The notes under the pieces are model-generated. The model had not been told where the DNA came from, did not search any database, and saw nothing but the letters and a program-made list of their open reading frames with translations. Of a stretch of DNA of 64,000 nucleotides, positions 45,458 through 54,291 are shown in pieces; the stretch's first letter is position 1; every line of letters starts with the position of its first letter. This stretch comes from Denitrovibrio sp. (lineage in GTDB: Bacteria > Chrysiogenota > Deferribacteres > Deferribacterales > Geovibrionaceae): NCBI GenBank assembly GCA_002869145.1, contig PKTM01000029.1:80460-144459 (forward strand). The letters are read 5' to 3'. The position numbers and the translations under genes were made by a program.

Positions 45458-45946
45458 TTAGTTCTCCTTATTAGGAGCAATGATAATTTTAACTCGTTTG
45501 TCATCATCGCCTTTATCAACAAAAAGCATATCTGACTCGTTAAAAAGTGTCACTTTTTCACCTTCTAGATAATTTTCACCCTGCCATATCCTGGCATTCT
45601 CGGAAAGAATTATCTTCTGTTCCTTTTGAAAAACATGAGCTTGCCCAGCCAAAGCTGTAAGACCCTCTCTTTCTATTTTAACATTCCCTCTGCTGAAAAT
45701 CTCTTTGACCTCTTTGTCCTCAGTAAAAAAGACCTCCATCTTGTCCGATGTCATCTTCATACTGTCATTAGACACAACAACATTTCCAGTGAAAAGCGAC
45801 ATATTCTTTTCTCCGAAATATTTCATATTATCAGCTTCTATCTGTATGGGCTGATTATTATTTTCTTCGCTGTACACAGTCATGCTTGAAAAGATGACTA
45901 CCAGCATCAAAAAACTAGTTTTTATAAATAACTTTGACATTACCAT
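45458..45946 (-). CDS. lptA: LPS transport periplasmic protein LptA
   Basis: LptA forms the periplasmic bridge that carries lipopolysaccharide from LptC to the outer membrane. The protein has a signal peptide (cut after VYS) and an OstA-like beta-jellyroll with repeated strands (IQIEADNMKYFGEKNMSLF, then GNVVVSNDSMKMTSDKMEV). The start is uncertain: ATG at 45946 has GGAG 4 nt upstream, ATG at 45940 has it 10 nt upstream. It overlaps the lptC end by about 30 bases. Confidence 0.9.
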   Translation of the reverse strand: MVMSKLFIKTSFLMLVVIFSSMTVYSEENNNQPIQIEADNMKYFGEKNMSLFTGNVVVSNDSMKMTSDKMEVFFTEDKEVKEIFSRGNVKIEREGLTALAGQAHVFQKEQKIILSENARIWQGENYLEGEKVTLFNESDMLFVDKGDDDKRVKIIIAPNKEN

Positions 45947-46451
45947 CAAACTCCATGCTATTTGCTTTGTGATAAATATGGGCTGTATCACTCAAAATAG
46001 TTACTTCTGCACTGTTAACAACTACATTTCCTTTTATAACACCAATCTCTGTGTCGAAATCATAATTAAACTCTCCATCAGAGCCAGTTTCAAATGACAT
46101 TTCGTTTACAGTCCCTATTATCTTCCCGCTAACATCTACCCTGACTTCTTCATGGATTACACCGTGCTGAGAGCTGGCTCTCAGGTCTGTTTCACCTTTT
46201 TTGTAAACAAGAGTAAAATCTGTCAGTTCTGCTATGCGTTTCTGCCTGTTCAAAACAGCAATCTCAGCATTTATTTTATAGAAATTATTTTTTTCATCAA
46301 CAACTTTAGCCATTTCAAAGTTGTTTATCACCACTTCATTTTCATTAACTTTAATGCTGATTTTGTTCTTGTCACTTTTGAAAAGCACAATAGAACCCAA
46401 AAAAAGCAATAGTATGCTCAGGAGCAGAATGAGTTTTGTATATCTTCCCAT
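45915..46451 (-). CDS. lptC: LPS export protein LptC
   Basis: LptC is a bitopic inner-membrane protein that passes lipopolysaccharide from LptB2FG to LptA. The 178-residue protein has one N-terminal membrane segment (about 6-23) and a periplasmic jellyroll with the family closing strand (MEFDGNVKVIYKN). It overlaps kdsC by 34 bases and lptA downstream, the standard kdsC-lptC-lptA-lptB order. Confidence 0.9.
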   Translation of the reverse strand: MGRYTKLILLLSILLLFLGSIVLFKSDKNKISIKVNENEVVINNFEMAKVVDEKNNFYKINAEIAVLNRQKRIAELTDFTLVYKKGETDLRASSQHGVIHEEVRVDVSGKIIGTVNEMSFETGSDGEFNYDFDTEIGVIKGNVVVNSAEVTILSDTAHIYHKANSMEFDGNVKVIYKN

Positions 46452-46915
46452 TTTCCATTTCTTCTGAGGATTTCCTCTATTAACTCTCTCACTGCAGCAT
46501 TGCCGCCTTTTCTTGATGTTATGAAGTCTACTCTCTCTTTGATACAGTCAAAAGCATCGGCGACAGTAGCAGAAAAACCTACCTTTGCAAGTAATGCAAG
46601 GTCGTTAAGGTCGTCGCCTATGTATGCGGCATTTTCATCTGATATGCCAAGTTCAGCCTTTAGCTCTTCGTAGCATTTAAGTTTATCCTTAACTCCGGTA
46701 AAAACTCTTTTAATACCCAACTCTTTTGCTCTTAATTCAGTTACAATAGATTTCCGGCCGGATATTATTATAAACTCTAAGCCGAATTTTTGCCCAAGCT
46801 TAATTCCAAGACCATCCTTCACATCAAACCTTTTAGTTTCATGTCCGTTTTCGTCATAAATAATGCCACCGTCTGTTAAAACTCCATCCACATCCATGAT
46901 TAGAACATTGATCAT
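46418..46915 (-). CDS. kdsC: 3-deoxy-D-manno-octulosonate-8-phosphate phosphatase
   Basis: This HAD-superfamily phosphatase makes free Kdo for lipopolysaccharide core synthesis. Motif I is [10 protein letters not shown] near residue 7, motif II is IIISGRKS near 50 and motif IV is [16 protein letters not shown] near 98. It is 165 residues and lacks a cap, as in KdsC tetramers. It overlaps pyrG by four bases. Confidence 0.95.
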   Translation of the reverse strand: MINVLIMDVDGVLTDGGIIYDENGHETKRFDVKDGLGIKLGQKFGLEFIIISGRKSIVTELRAKELGIKRVFTGVKDKLKCYEELKAELGISDENAAYIGDDLNDLALLAKVGFSATVADAFDCIKERVDFITSRKGGNAAVRELIEEILRRNGKWEDIQNSFCS

Positions 46916-48543
46916 AAATCATTCACTTCATCATCTGAGTTATCTTTATGATAGTTATACGCAGCCTCGATAAAACTCTTGAAAAGAGGATGCGGAAAAA
47001 ACGGCTTCGATTTAAATTCCGGGTGGAACTGACAACCCAGATGCCATCTGTTGGATTTCAGCTCAAACATCTCTGCGAGGTCTCTCTGTTCATTAACGCC
47101 TATAAGAGACAGCCCATTATTAACCATCACATCTATATAGTCGTTATTGAACTCCAAACGGTGCCTGTGACGCTCATGTATAACCTTTTCCCCATAAGCT
47201 CTGTATGCTGTACTATCTTCGTCCAGAGTGCACTCATATGAACCAAGCCTCATCGTTCCGCCCATCTGGGTGATGGTCTTCTGCTCTTTCATATAGTCTA
47301 TAACAGGATTTTTCGTTTTCGGGTCAAACTCCACACTGTGAGCATCTCCAAGCTTCAGAACATTTCTTGCAAATTCTATAACGATACACTGAAGACCAAG
47401 ACATACACCAAAACACGGAATGTCTTTTAGCCTGGCAAAATTGATAGCTTTAATTTTACCTTCGATACCTCTTTCGCCAAACCCGCCGGGAACAAGTATG
47501 CCGTCCACATCTTCGAAAAGAGTATCAGGGCTTGCACCGTTCTCAAGCTTTTCAGCATCTATACGCTTAACATTAACTTTTACCTTGTTAGCTATCCCGC
47601 CATGTATCAGTGCCTCGTTTATGCTGATATAAGCGTCTTTAAGATCCACGTATTTACCTACAAGGGCAATGGTAACCTCGCCTTCAGGTTTTTTAATACG
47701 GTGCACTATCTCTTCCCACTTGCTTACATCAGACTGACGTTCATCCATACTCAATTTTTTAAGAACCAGGGCAGCTATCCCCTCCTCTCTCATCATCAGA
47801 GGGACTTCATAGATTGTTTTAGCATCTAAGCAACTAATAACTGAATCTTTGGAAACGTTGCAAAAAAGTGCAATCTTCTTTTTCATGTCATCACTGATGG
47901 GGTATTCCGAGCGGCACACCAGTACATCTGGCTGAATACCTATCTCTCTGAGAGTTTTAACAGAGTGCTGTGTAGGTTTTGTTTTTAGCTCACCAGCACT
48001 TTTTATATATGGAACAAGGGTAAGATGAATGTAGCAGACATTCTCTTCGTCTATGTCAAATTTAAACTGTCTGATAGCCTCCAGAAAAGGAAGAGACTCA
48101 ATGTCGCCTACTGTTCCGCCTATCTCTATTATTGTGATGTCATATTTTTCAGAATCTTTAAGTATATTTTCTTTGATCTCGTCAGTAATGTGAGGAATAA
48201 CCTGAACAGTTCCGCCCAGATAATCTCCGTTGCGTTCTTTATCAAGTACAGATTTATATATTTTCCCGGCTGTTATATTGCTAACTTTTGAAGTGTTTGT
48301 GCTGAGATATCTTTCGTAGTGACCAAGATCAAGATCAGTCTCTGCTCCATCTTCAGTAACAAAAACCTCTCCATGCTGAAAAGGACTCATAGTTCCAGGA
48401 TCAACATTCAGATAGGGGTCATACTTCTTTATAGTAACTGTGTATCCTCTTGATTCTAAAAGTGCACCTACTGATGCTGCTGTTATCCCCTTTCCAAGTG
48501 ACGATAACACTCCTCCGGTAGTAAAAACAAACTTTGACATCAC
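46912..48543 (-). CDS. pyrG: CTP synthase
   Basis: It aminates UTP to CTP with glutamine. The 543-residue protein has the synthase domain opening [14 protein letters not shown], and the class I glutamine amidotransferase domain with the nucleophile Cys in GVCLGLQ near 385 and the His-Glu pair in CQFHPEF near 515. It lies between kdsB and kdsC, linking CTP supply to CMP-Kdo synthesis in gene order. Confidence 0.98.
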   Translation of the reverse strand: MMSKFVFTTGGVLSSLGKGITAASVGALLESRGYTVTIKKYDPYLNVDPGTMSPFQHGEVFVTEDGAETDLDLGHYERYLSTNTSKVSNITAGKIYKSVLDKERNGDYLGGTVQVIPHITDEIKENILKDSEKYDITIIEIGGTVGDIESLPFLEAIRQFKFDIDEENVCYIHLTLVPYIKSAGELKTKPTQHSVKTLREIGIQPDVLVCRSEYPISDDMKKKIALFCNVSKDSVISCLDAKTIYEVPLMMREEGIAALVLKKLSMDERQSDVSKWEEIVHRIKKPEGEVTIALVGKYVDLKDAYISINEALIHGGIANKVKVNVKRIDAEKLENGASPDTLFEDVDGILVPGGFGERGIEGKIKAINFARLKDIPCFGVCLGLQCIVIEFARNVLKLGDAHSVEFDPKTKNPVIDYMKEQKTITQMGGTMRLGSYECTLDEDSTAYRAYGEKVIHERHRHRLEFNNDYIDVMVNNGLSLIGVNEQRDLAEMFELKSNRWHLGCQFHPEFKSKPFFPHPLFKSFIEAAYNYHKDNSDDEVNDL

Positions 48544-49268
48544 ACCATCCTGTTTAATATTTCTTCAGCTTTTATTAAGTCTTCTTCAGTATCTACAGAT
48601 ACTGGTTTATAATCTGTTTCAATAACTTTTATTCGAACTCCGTTTTCAAGGGCTCTAAGCTGTTCAAGCTTTTCAATCTGTTCCAGCCTAGAAGGTTCTA
48701 AAGATGAAAACTTCTGGAGCCATTCACTTCTGAAACCGTATATACCTATATGCCTGTAATATTCTACATTACCAATGCCGTCTCTGTCATGAGGAATCGG
48801 TGCTCTGGAAAAATAAAGTGCATTACCTTTGCTGTCTGTTATTACCTTCACAGAGTTAATGTCTGCCGGATCTTCATCTTCTGAAAATTTAACCATAGCT
48901 GTGTTCATCATAACGTCGGGATTTTTCTCCAAATCTTCTATCAATAGGTCAATAAGAGCAGGATCTATAAAAGGCTCATCACCTTGAACATTTATAATAA
49001 TATCATCATCGGAAAACTTCGAAACAGCTGCAACCCTGTCTGTGCCTGACTGAATATCAGCAGAAGACATGGATGATTCCAGTCCGTCCATGTGTCCGCA
49101 CACATCCAAAATCTCTGTTGAATCGGTGGCTACTATAACCCTGTCTGCTTTTGACTTCAGGCATTTTTCTGCCACACGCAGGATCATGGGTACTCCGTTT
49201 ATATGTTTCAGGGGTTTTCCGGGCAGTCTTGTAGATGCAAACCTAGCAGGGATAACTACGATACTCAT
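48540..49268 (-). CDS. kdsB: 3-deoxy-manno-octulosonate cytidylyltransferase
   Basis: It activates Kdo with CTP to CMP-Kdo for lipopolysaccharide. The 242-residue protein has the nucleotidyltransferase opening [15 protein letters not shown] near 6, VATDSTEI and [11 protein letters not shown] near 92. The stop overlaps the pyrG start by four bases. Confidence 0.97.
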   Translation of the reverse strand: MSIVVIPARFASTRLPGKPLKHINGVPMILRVAEKCLKSKADRVIVATDSTEILDVCGHMDGLESSMSSADIQSGTDRVAAVSKFSDDDIIINVQGDEPFIDPALIDLLIEDLEKNPDVMMNTAMVKFSEDEDPADINSVKVITDSKGNALYFSRAPIPHDRDGIGNVEYYRHIGIYGFRSEWLQKFSSLEPSRLEQIEKLEQLRALENGVRIKVIETDYKPVSVDTEEDLIKAEEILNRMV

Positions 49269-49270
49269 GT

Positions 49271-49612
49271 TTACCTCAAAATGTTACTGACAGCCATTGC
49301 AGTTGTTTTGCTGTGAGAGATGCTCACTTGGATATCTTCCCGAAGCTGTCCGCACAAATATACAACAGGAGCCCCCGCCTTGTCATTCAGTATCTCAATA
49401 TCAGTGAAAGAAATTTTACCTATCCCTGTCTTAAGGGATTTTGAAATGGATTCCTTTGCGGCAAATCTGCCAGCGAGGAAAGTTATACTGTTGTTACGTT
49501 TTTTGAATGTCTCTAATTCTCTTTCGGAGAGTATTCGCTTCGCAAAAATCTCGCCATGCCGGCTGAAGGTGTCTTCGATTCGGCAAATTTCAATTATGTC
49601 ACACCCTAGCAT
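49271..49612 (-). CDS. acpS: holo-[acyl-carrier-protein] synthase
   Basis: It transfers the phosphopantetheine arm of CoA to acyl carrier protein. The 113-residue protein has the metal-binding [11 protein letters not shown] near residue 3, the [11 protein letters not shown] motif near 50 and [11 protein letters not shown] near the end. It is slightly short for the family but has all key residues. Its start overlaps the pdxJ stop by 14 bases, the common pdxJ-acpS pair. Confidence 0.95.
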   Translation of the reverse strand: MLGCDIIEICRIEDTFSRHGEIFAKRILSERELETFKKRNNSITFLAGRFAAKESISKSLKTGIGKISFTDIEILNDKAGAPVVYLCGQLREDIQVSISHSKTTAMAVSNILR

Positions 49613-50333
49613 CCATCAATGCCCTGTGAATAAGCTCTTTCATCTCTCTGACCGCACGCTCCAGCCCGACAAAAACAGCTCTTGATATTATGGAGTGGCC
49701 GATATTTACCTCATTCATCCCCGGTATGGCTACTATTTCTGAAATATTTAAATAGTTAAGTCCGTGTCCAGAATTCAGTATAAGACCAAGCTCGCGGCTT
49801 TTTTCACCTGCAAACATTATTCGGGAAAGCTCTTCTCTCTGAACAGCGCCTTTAGTGTCTGCATATCTGCCTGTATGAATCTCAACAGCATTAGCTCCAG
49901 AATCAGCCGTAGCTTCTATCTGAGCGTTATCTGCATCTACAAAGAGGCTCACAAAAATTCCTTCAGAGCGCAAAGTGGATACTGCGTCTTTTACAGGCTG
50001 AAAGTTACCTTTAACATCAAGTCCGCCCTCTGTGGTAAGTTCTTCCCTTTTCTCTGGAACCAGAGTCACCATATCAGGTTTTTGTTCAAGGGCTATCTGA
50101 ACCATCTCGTCAGTGCAGGCCATCTCAAGGTTCAGCCTTGTTTTTATTGTCTCACGAAGAATGCGTAAGTCTCTGTCATTTATGTGACGCCTATCCTCAC
50201 GCAGATGTATTGTTATCTGATCCGCACCGCCTAACTCTGCAAGAACTGATGCGTGAACAGGGTCTGGTTCTGTAGATAACCTCGCCTGTCTAACTGTTGC
50301 AACGTGATCTATATTTACCCCAAGTCTGACCAT
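49599..50333 (-). CDS. pdxJ: pyridoxine 5'-phosphate synthase
   Basis: It makes pyridoxine phosphate from deoxyxylulose phosphate and amino-acetone phosphate. In 244 residues it shows the opening [27 protein letters not shown] near 40, the catalytic Glu in [17 protein letters not shown] near 75, and GHGLNYLN near 195. It starts one base after the glmM stop. Confidence 0.97.
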   Translation of the reverse strand: MVRLGVNIDHVATVRQARLSTEPDPVHASVLAELGGADQITIHLREDRRHINDRDLRILRETIKTRLNLEMACTDEMVQIALEQKPDMVTLVPEKREELTTEGGLDVKGNFQPVKDAVSTLRSEGIFVSLFVDADNAQIEATADSGANAVEIHTGRYADTKGAVQREELSRIMFAGEKSRELGLILNSGHGLNYLNISEIVAIPGMNEVNIGHSIISRAVFVGLERAVREMKELIHRALMDARV

Positions 50334-51698
50334 TTACGAAAGCCCCTCTATCTCTTTAACAGCAAGGCTGCCAATATTATCAGCATATTCTGTTATTTTT
50401 GAAAGGTTTTCACCCTCCAGCATCACACGCAGCTTGTTTTCTGTGCATGAATACCTGACAAGAACCCTTCCGGTTCCCTCAAGTTCTTTATTTATAGCTT
50501 CTATCTCTTTTGATGTTTTTACAAGTTTTTCAAGGGGAAGCTTACGCTTTACTTTAACGTTTTTAAGCACCTGAGGATAAAGTGTAATGAATTTCTTTAG
50601 TTCGCTCAGAGGCTTGCCAGTCCTCACTATCACTTTTAAAAGCTGCATAGCACTCACCAAGCCGTCTCCAGTTGTATTAAAATCACTAAAAATTATATGC
50701 CCGGACTGCTCACCGCCTAGGTTGTATCCGTTTTTCATCATTTCTGCCATGACATATCTGTCTCCAACATCTGTACGGATAAGTTTTACGCCCTCTTTTT
50801 CCATAGATTTCTCGAAGCCGAAGTTACTCATTACGGTGCAAACCATAGTGTTTTTCTTCAAAAGCCCCTCAGAGTTCATATGTTTAGCACAAATACCCAT
50901 TATGATATCACCATCAACAATATCACCATTTTCATCTGCAAAGATAACTCTGTCGCCGTCACCATCAAAAGAGATTCCTATATCTGCACCTTTCTCTTTA
51001 ACAAGTGAACACATCTGTTCTGGATAAACAGACCCGCATTCAGCGTTGATATTCACACCATCCGGCTCATCACCAATCACAAATATCTTTGCCCCAAGCT
51101 CTTCAAATGCCATCGGTGCTACTTTGTAATCTGCGCCGTTACCACAGTCCACAACAAGCTTAAGCCCTTTGAGGTCAATATCTTTATCGAAAGTATTCTT
51201 CGCAAACTCAACGTACCTGCCCACAGCAGTATCTATACGGTAAGCCTTGCCTATTCTATCTGTAGATATAGGAATCTCGCCATTTTCTATCATAGCTTCG
51301 GTTATTTTCTCAATCTCAAGTTCAATTTCATCAGGCAGTTTAAAGCCGTCACCGGAGAAGAACTTAATACCATTGTCGTAGTATGGGTTATGTGATGCAG
51401 ATATAACAACACCAGCGTCCGCTCTTAGCCCACGTGTAATAAATGCTATCGCAGGAGTTGGCAAAACTCCAACAAGTACAGCATCCAGCCCCATGGAAGT
51501 AATGCCTGATACTAAAGCTGACTCGAACATATAGCCTGATATTCTTGTGTCTTTACCTATGACTATTCTGTGTATTTTTTTTCCACTGTTAGAAAAATGC
51601 TTTGCAACTGCCTGTCCAAGTCTGAGGGCGAAAGTTGCTGTCATAGGAAACTCGTTTGCTTTCCCGCGGACTCCGTCAGTCCCGAAGTATTTTCTCAT
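50334..51698 (-). CDS. glmM: phosphoglucosamine mutase
   Basis: It converts glucosamine 6-phosphate to glucosamine 1-phosphate for peptidoglycan and lipopolysaccharide. The phosphoserine loop is VISASHNPYYDNGIKF near 100, the metal loop FDGDGDRVI near 240 and the sugar loop GGEQSGHI near 325. The ATG at 51698 has AGAGG 6 nt upstream and opens MRKYFGTDGVRG. It overlaps ybbR; the cdaA-ybbR-glmM order matches that of c-di-AMP operons elsewhere. Confidence 0.97.
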   Translation of the reverse strand: MRKYFGTDGVRGKANEFPMTATFALRLGQAVAKHFSNSGKKIHRIVIGKDTRISGYMFESALVSGITSMGLDAVLVGVLPTPAIAFITRGLRADAGVVISASHNPYYDNGIKFFSGDGFKLPDEIELEIEKITEAMIENGEIPISTDRIGKAYRIDTAVGRYVEFAKNTFDKDIDLKGLKLVVDCGNGADYKVAPMAFEELGAKIFVIGDEPDGVNINAECGSVYPEQMCSLVKEKGADIGISFDGDGDRVIFADENGDIVDGDIIMGICAKHMNSEGLLKKNTMVCTVMSNFGFEKSMEKEGVKLIRTDVGDRYVMAEMMKNGYNLGGEQSGHIIFSDFNTTGDGLVSAMQLLKVIVRTGKPLSELKKFITLYPQVLKNVKVKRKLPLEKLVKTSKEIEAINKELEGTGRVLVRYSCTENKLRVMLEGENLSKITEYADNIGSLAVKEIEGLS

Positions 51699-52593
51699 CA
51701 AAAACCTCTACTCTAACCTTTTCAGGTTCTATGTTTAAAATTTCAAAAAGTTTAGATTCGTTTAATTTAACCTTTCTAAGGTACTTACCTTTTGTGCTTA
51801 TTGTACTTAAGTCCACAGATGGGGAAAGTTCGCTCTGAAGCATAGACTCTTCCAGAAGGTCTACTCTGCCAGAAACTGTTAATTTAATAGTATCTTCTAT
51901 TTTAGCCTGAAGACCATCCGCCAGAACACCGGGTCGTACTTTTATATCTTCAAGTGTCTTTTGCTGAATATCCTCTTTAAAAACAACAAAAACCTCTACC
52001 TGATTCGGAATATATTCCTGTATCCCCTCATATGGTTTTAAACCAATGCTGTAAGTTATAGATTCGTTTTTCTCAGAAAGGTTTACAGGGAGAGTTTCCA
52101 CTGTGTTCTGCGATACTATTTTAGAGCTGGCAGCTTTCACCTGTACGTTTTCAGGGAAAACATTCACCAGGCCTACCTTATAGCCCAGAGCAGGTTCGCC
52201 TATGAAAGTTGGAGCGACCTTCATCTCTTTAAGCACAAGGGAGTCTACTATAATCTCTATAGCCGCAGGTTCAATATTTACAACCTTGATACCGGGCGGC
52301 ATTTTTATATCTTGGACATTAATAATTGAGTTGGTATATCCGGGCTTCATTTTAGACACATCTATCTCAATGTTAACATCAGAAAATTTTTCTTCGCTAA
52401 TAAGATTCCTGGGGCCTTTGGCATGTACGTTTATAAGATGTTCATCAGTAACAGCTACATAGCCTTCTGGGATATTTGTGAGCTCCACTGGAACATAAAG
52501 AGAGAGCTCCTGTATTTCACCTGTTACAAGACTAAGCCATAATAAAATTGCAAGAAAAATGCTTGTTATCTTAATAGGGAGGTTATTCAGCAT
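51676..52593 (-). CDS. YbbR domain protein (CdaR-like)
   Basis: The 305-residue protein has one N-terminal membrane segment (about 8-24) and a periplasmic part with three YbbR repeats (for example VPVELTNIPEGYVA, then LSEKNESITYSIGL). In Gram-positive bacteria CdaR binds and tunes the diadenylate cyclase CdaA, and the adjacent cdaA gene supports the same pairing here. It overlaps cdaA upstream by 11 bases and glmM downstream by 23. Confidence 0.92.
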   Translation of the reverse strand: MLNNLPIKITSIFLAILLWLSLVTGEIQELSLYVPVELTNIPEGYVAVTDEHLINVHAKGPRNLISEEKFSDVNIEIDVSKMKPGYTNSIINVQDIKMPPGIKVVNIEPAAIEIIVDSLVLKEMKVAPTFIGEPALGYKVGLVNVFPENVQVKAASSKIVSQNTVETLPVNLSEKNESITYSIGLKPYEGIQEYIPNQVEVFVVFKEDIQQKTLEDIKVRPGVLADGLQAKIEDTIKLTVSGRVDLLEESMLQSELSPSVDLSTISTKGKYLRKVKLNESKLFEILNIEPEKVRVEVFDEKILRD

Positions 52594-53377
52594 TATTAAC
52601 CCCCGGAATATTCAAGCCAACGGTTCTTTTGCCAAAGATCTCCTCAAGCTTTTCTCTGAGTTGATCTGCATCAAGCTCTTCTGAAAGCTGACCATTTTGG
52701 GCAACTGTTATAGAACCTTTCTCCTCACTTACAACTATAGCAAGGGCATCTGTCTCTTCGGTAACGCCAACAGCAGCTCTGTGTCTTGTTCCATAGTTTT
52801 TACCCAGATCGGTTTGACGTGTCAGAGGGAGGATACTCCCTGCTGTAGCCAGTCTTCCTTTAGAAATAATAACGGCTCCATCGTGAAGAGGTGAATAAGG
52901 AATGAAGATACTGATAAGTATCTCTCTTGATATTTCGCAGTCGATGTTGTGACCTGTGTCATCCAGAAAGTGAGCAAGATCTGTGTCGCGCTGAAGAACA
53001 ATAAGTGCACCTATCTGTCTGTTGGCAAGGATAGTTGCTGCCTTTACAATTTCATCAAGAATAACACTTTTCGCCTTTGCAGAGCTTCCAAATACTTTTG
53101 TTTCGCCTATAAATGCAAGAGCCCGGCGTATCTCGTGCTGAAAAAGCACCACGATAATAATAAAAAGATAACCTGTGAAGTTGTTCAGAACCCAGCTTGT
53201 GGTCTTAAGGCCAAGAAATTTCGCAGCAAACGATACCAGAACAAGAAGCATTATACCCATTAGCATAGGGAGAGCTCTTGTCCCTTTGATCAAAAGCAGG
53301 GCGTAATATATGACTATAGCTATAATCGCTATGTCGATAACATCAAAAATCCCCACTGATTTGATCAGCTCAAGCAT
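52583..53377 (-). CDS. cdaA: diadenylate cyclase CdaA (c-di-AMP synthase)
   Basis: It joins two ATP to cyclic di-AMP. The ATG at 53377 has GGGGG upstream and opens MLELIKSVGIFDV, 264 residues. There are three N-terminal membrane segments (about 10-85). The DAC domain has the catalytic DGAVII near 170 and GTRHRAAVGVTE near 200. The start overlaps the folP stop by eight bases. It implies c-di-AMP signalling in this Gram-negative lineage. Confidence 0.95.
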   Translation of the reverse strand: MLELIKSVGIFDVIDIAIIAIVIYYALLLIKGTRALPMLMGIMLLVLVSFAAKFLGLKTTSWVLNNFTGYLFIIIVVLFQHEIRRALAFIGETKVFGSSAKAKSVILDEIVKAATILANRQIGALIVLQRDTDLAHFLDDTGHNIDCEISREILISIFIPYSPLHDGAVIISKGRLATAGSILPLTRQTDLGKNYGTRHRAAVGVTEETDALAIVVSEEKGSITVAQNGQLSEELDADQLREKLEEIFGKRTVGLNIPGVNNAE

Positions 53378-54185
53378 TTGCCAGCCCCCTAGCAATCTGG
53401 TATACATTTATCATATCGACAGTTTCTGCAATATCATGTGCTCTAATTATGTCTGCACCGTTCATTAGTGCAATTGTTTCCGCTGTGAGTGTTCCAGCAA
53501 GTCTTTCAGCAGGCGGACGGTTCACAGCACCACCTATCATAGACTTTCTTGAGAGCCCTGCCAAAACAGGGAAACCACCCTCTTTAAGCCTGTGAAGTGA
53601 TGCAAGAAGCCTGTAATTGTCTTCCAGTGATTTGCCAAAGCCAAATCCAGGATCTATGCAGATAGCATTTTCTTTAATGCCATCTTTGATGCACTTTTCC
53701 GCAGCATCAAACAAAAACTTTCTGACATCTTCTACAACATCTATATATATAGGATTGTTCTGCATGCTTTTTGGTTCACCAAACATGTGCATTATACAAA
53801 CAGCACAACCGTGTTCAGCGCATATTTTGCGCATTTTTTCGTCTTTCATGCCGGTAACATCGTTTATCATCCCGGCACAATTTTCAAGAGCAGCCTCTGC
53901 TACAACTGGCTTATTCGTATCCACAGATACAAAAAGCCCGCTTTCCGCCGCAAGTTTAAGTGCGGGCAAAACCCTCATAAGCTCTGTGTCTGCGTCAATA
54001 AATTCAGAGCCTGGTCTGGTGGATTCTCCGCCAATGTCTGTTATGTCTACACCGTGAAGCAAAAACTCTTCAACACGGCTTATCATACCATCTATATTAT
54101 TATACACCCCTCCGTCACTGAATGAATCAGGAGTTATGTTCAAAATACCCATCAGTAAAGGTTTTTTCAGTGAAAATGTCTTCAC
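53370..54185 (-). CDS. folP: dihydropteroate synthase
   Basis: It condenses p-aminobenzoate with the pterin diphosphate in folate synthesis and is the sulfonamide target. In 271 residues it shows LMGILNITPDSFSDGG near 12, DIGGESTRPGS near 50, GFGFGKSLEDNYRLL near 178 and the closing IIRAHDIAETVD. A strong inverted repeat lies about 35 bases before the start. The next gene, cdaA, overlaps its stop. Confidence 0.97.
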   Translation of the reverse strand: MKTFSLKKPLLMGILNITPDSFSDGGVYNNIDGMISRVEEFLLHGVDITDIGGESTRPGSEFIDADTELMRVLPALKLAAESGLFVSVDTNKPVVAEAALENCAGMINDVTGMKDEKMRKICAEHGCAVCIMHMFGEPKSMQNNPIYIDVVEDVRKFLFDAAEKCIKDGIKENAICIDPGFGFGKSLEDNYRLLASLHRLKEGGFPVLAGLSRKSMIGGAVNRPPAERLAGTLTAETIALMNGADIIRAHDIAETVDMINVYQIARGLANA

Positions 54186-54220
54186 ATTTGAAGTTAATAT
54201 ATCAGCCTCAATTTACACAA

Positions 54221-54252
54221 GGAAATGGCGTACTTGCGTACGCCTGATTTCC
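54221..54252 (-). repeat. hairpin between ftsH and folP
   Basis: GGAAAT and GGCGTAC pair with GTACGCC and ATTTCC around a TTGC loop, with a two-base bulge on one side; 13 base pairs in all. No T-run follows on either strand, so it is not a standard terminator. It would lie in the folP leader RNA or just after the ftsH coding region. Confidence 0.6.
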
Positions 54253-54291
54253 GTTAATTCAACAAATATTATTATCGAGGAAGAGGAACTC

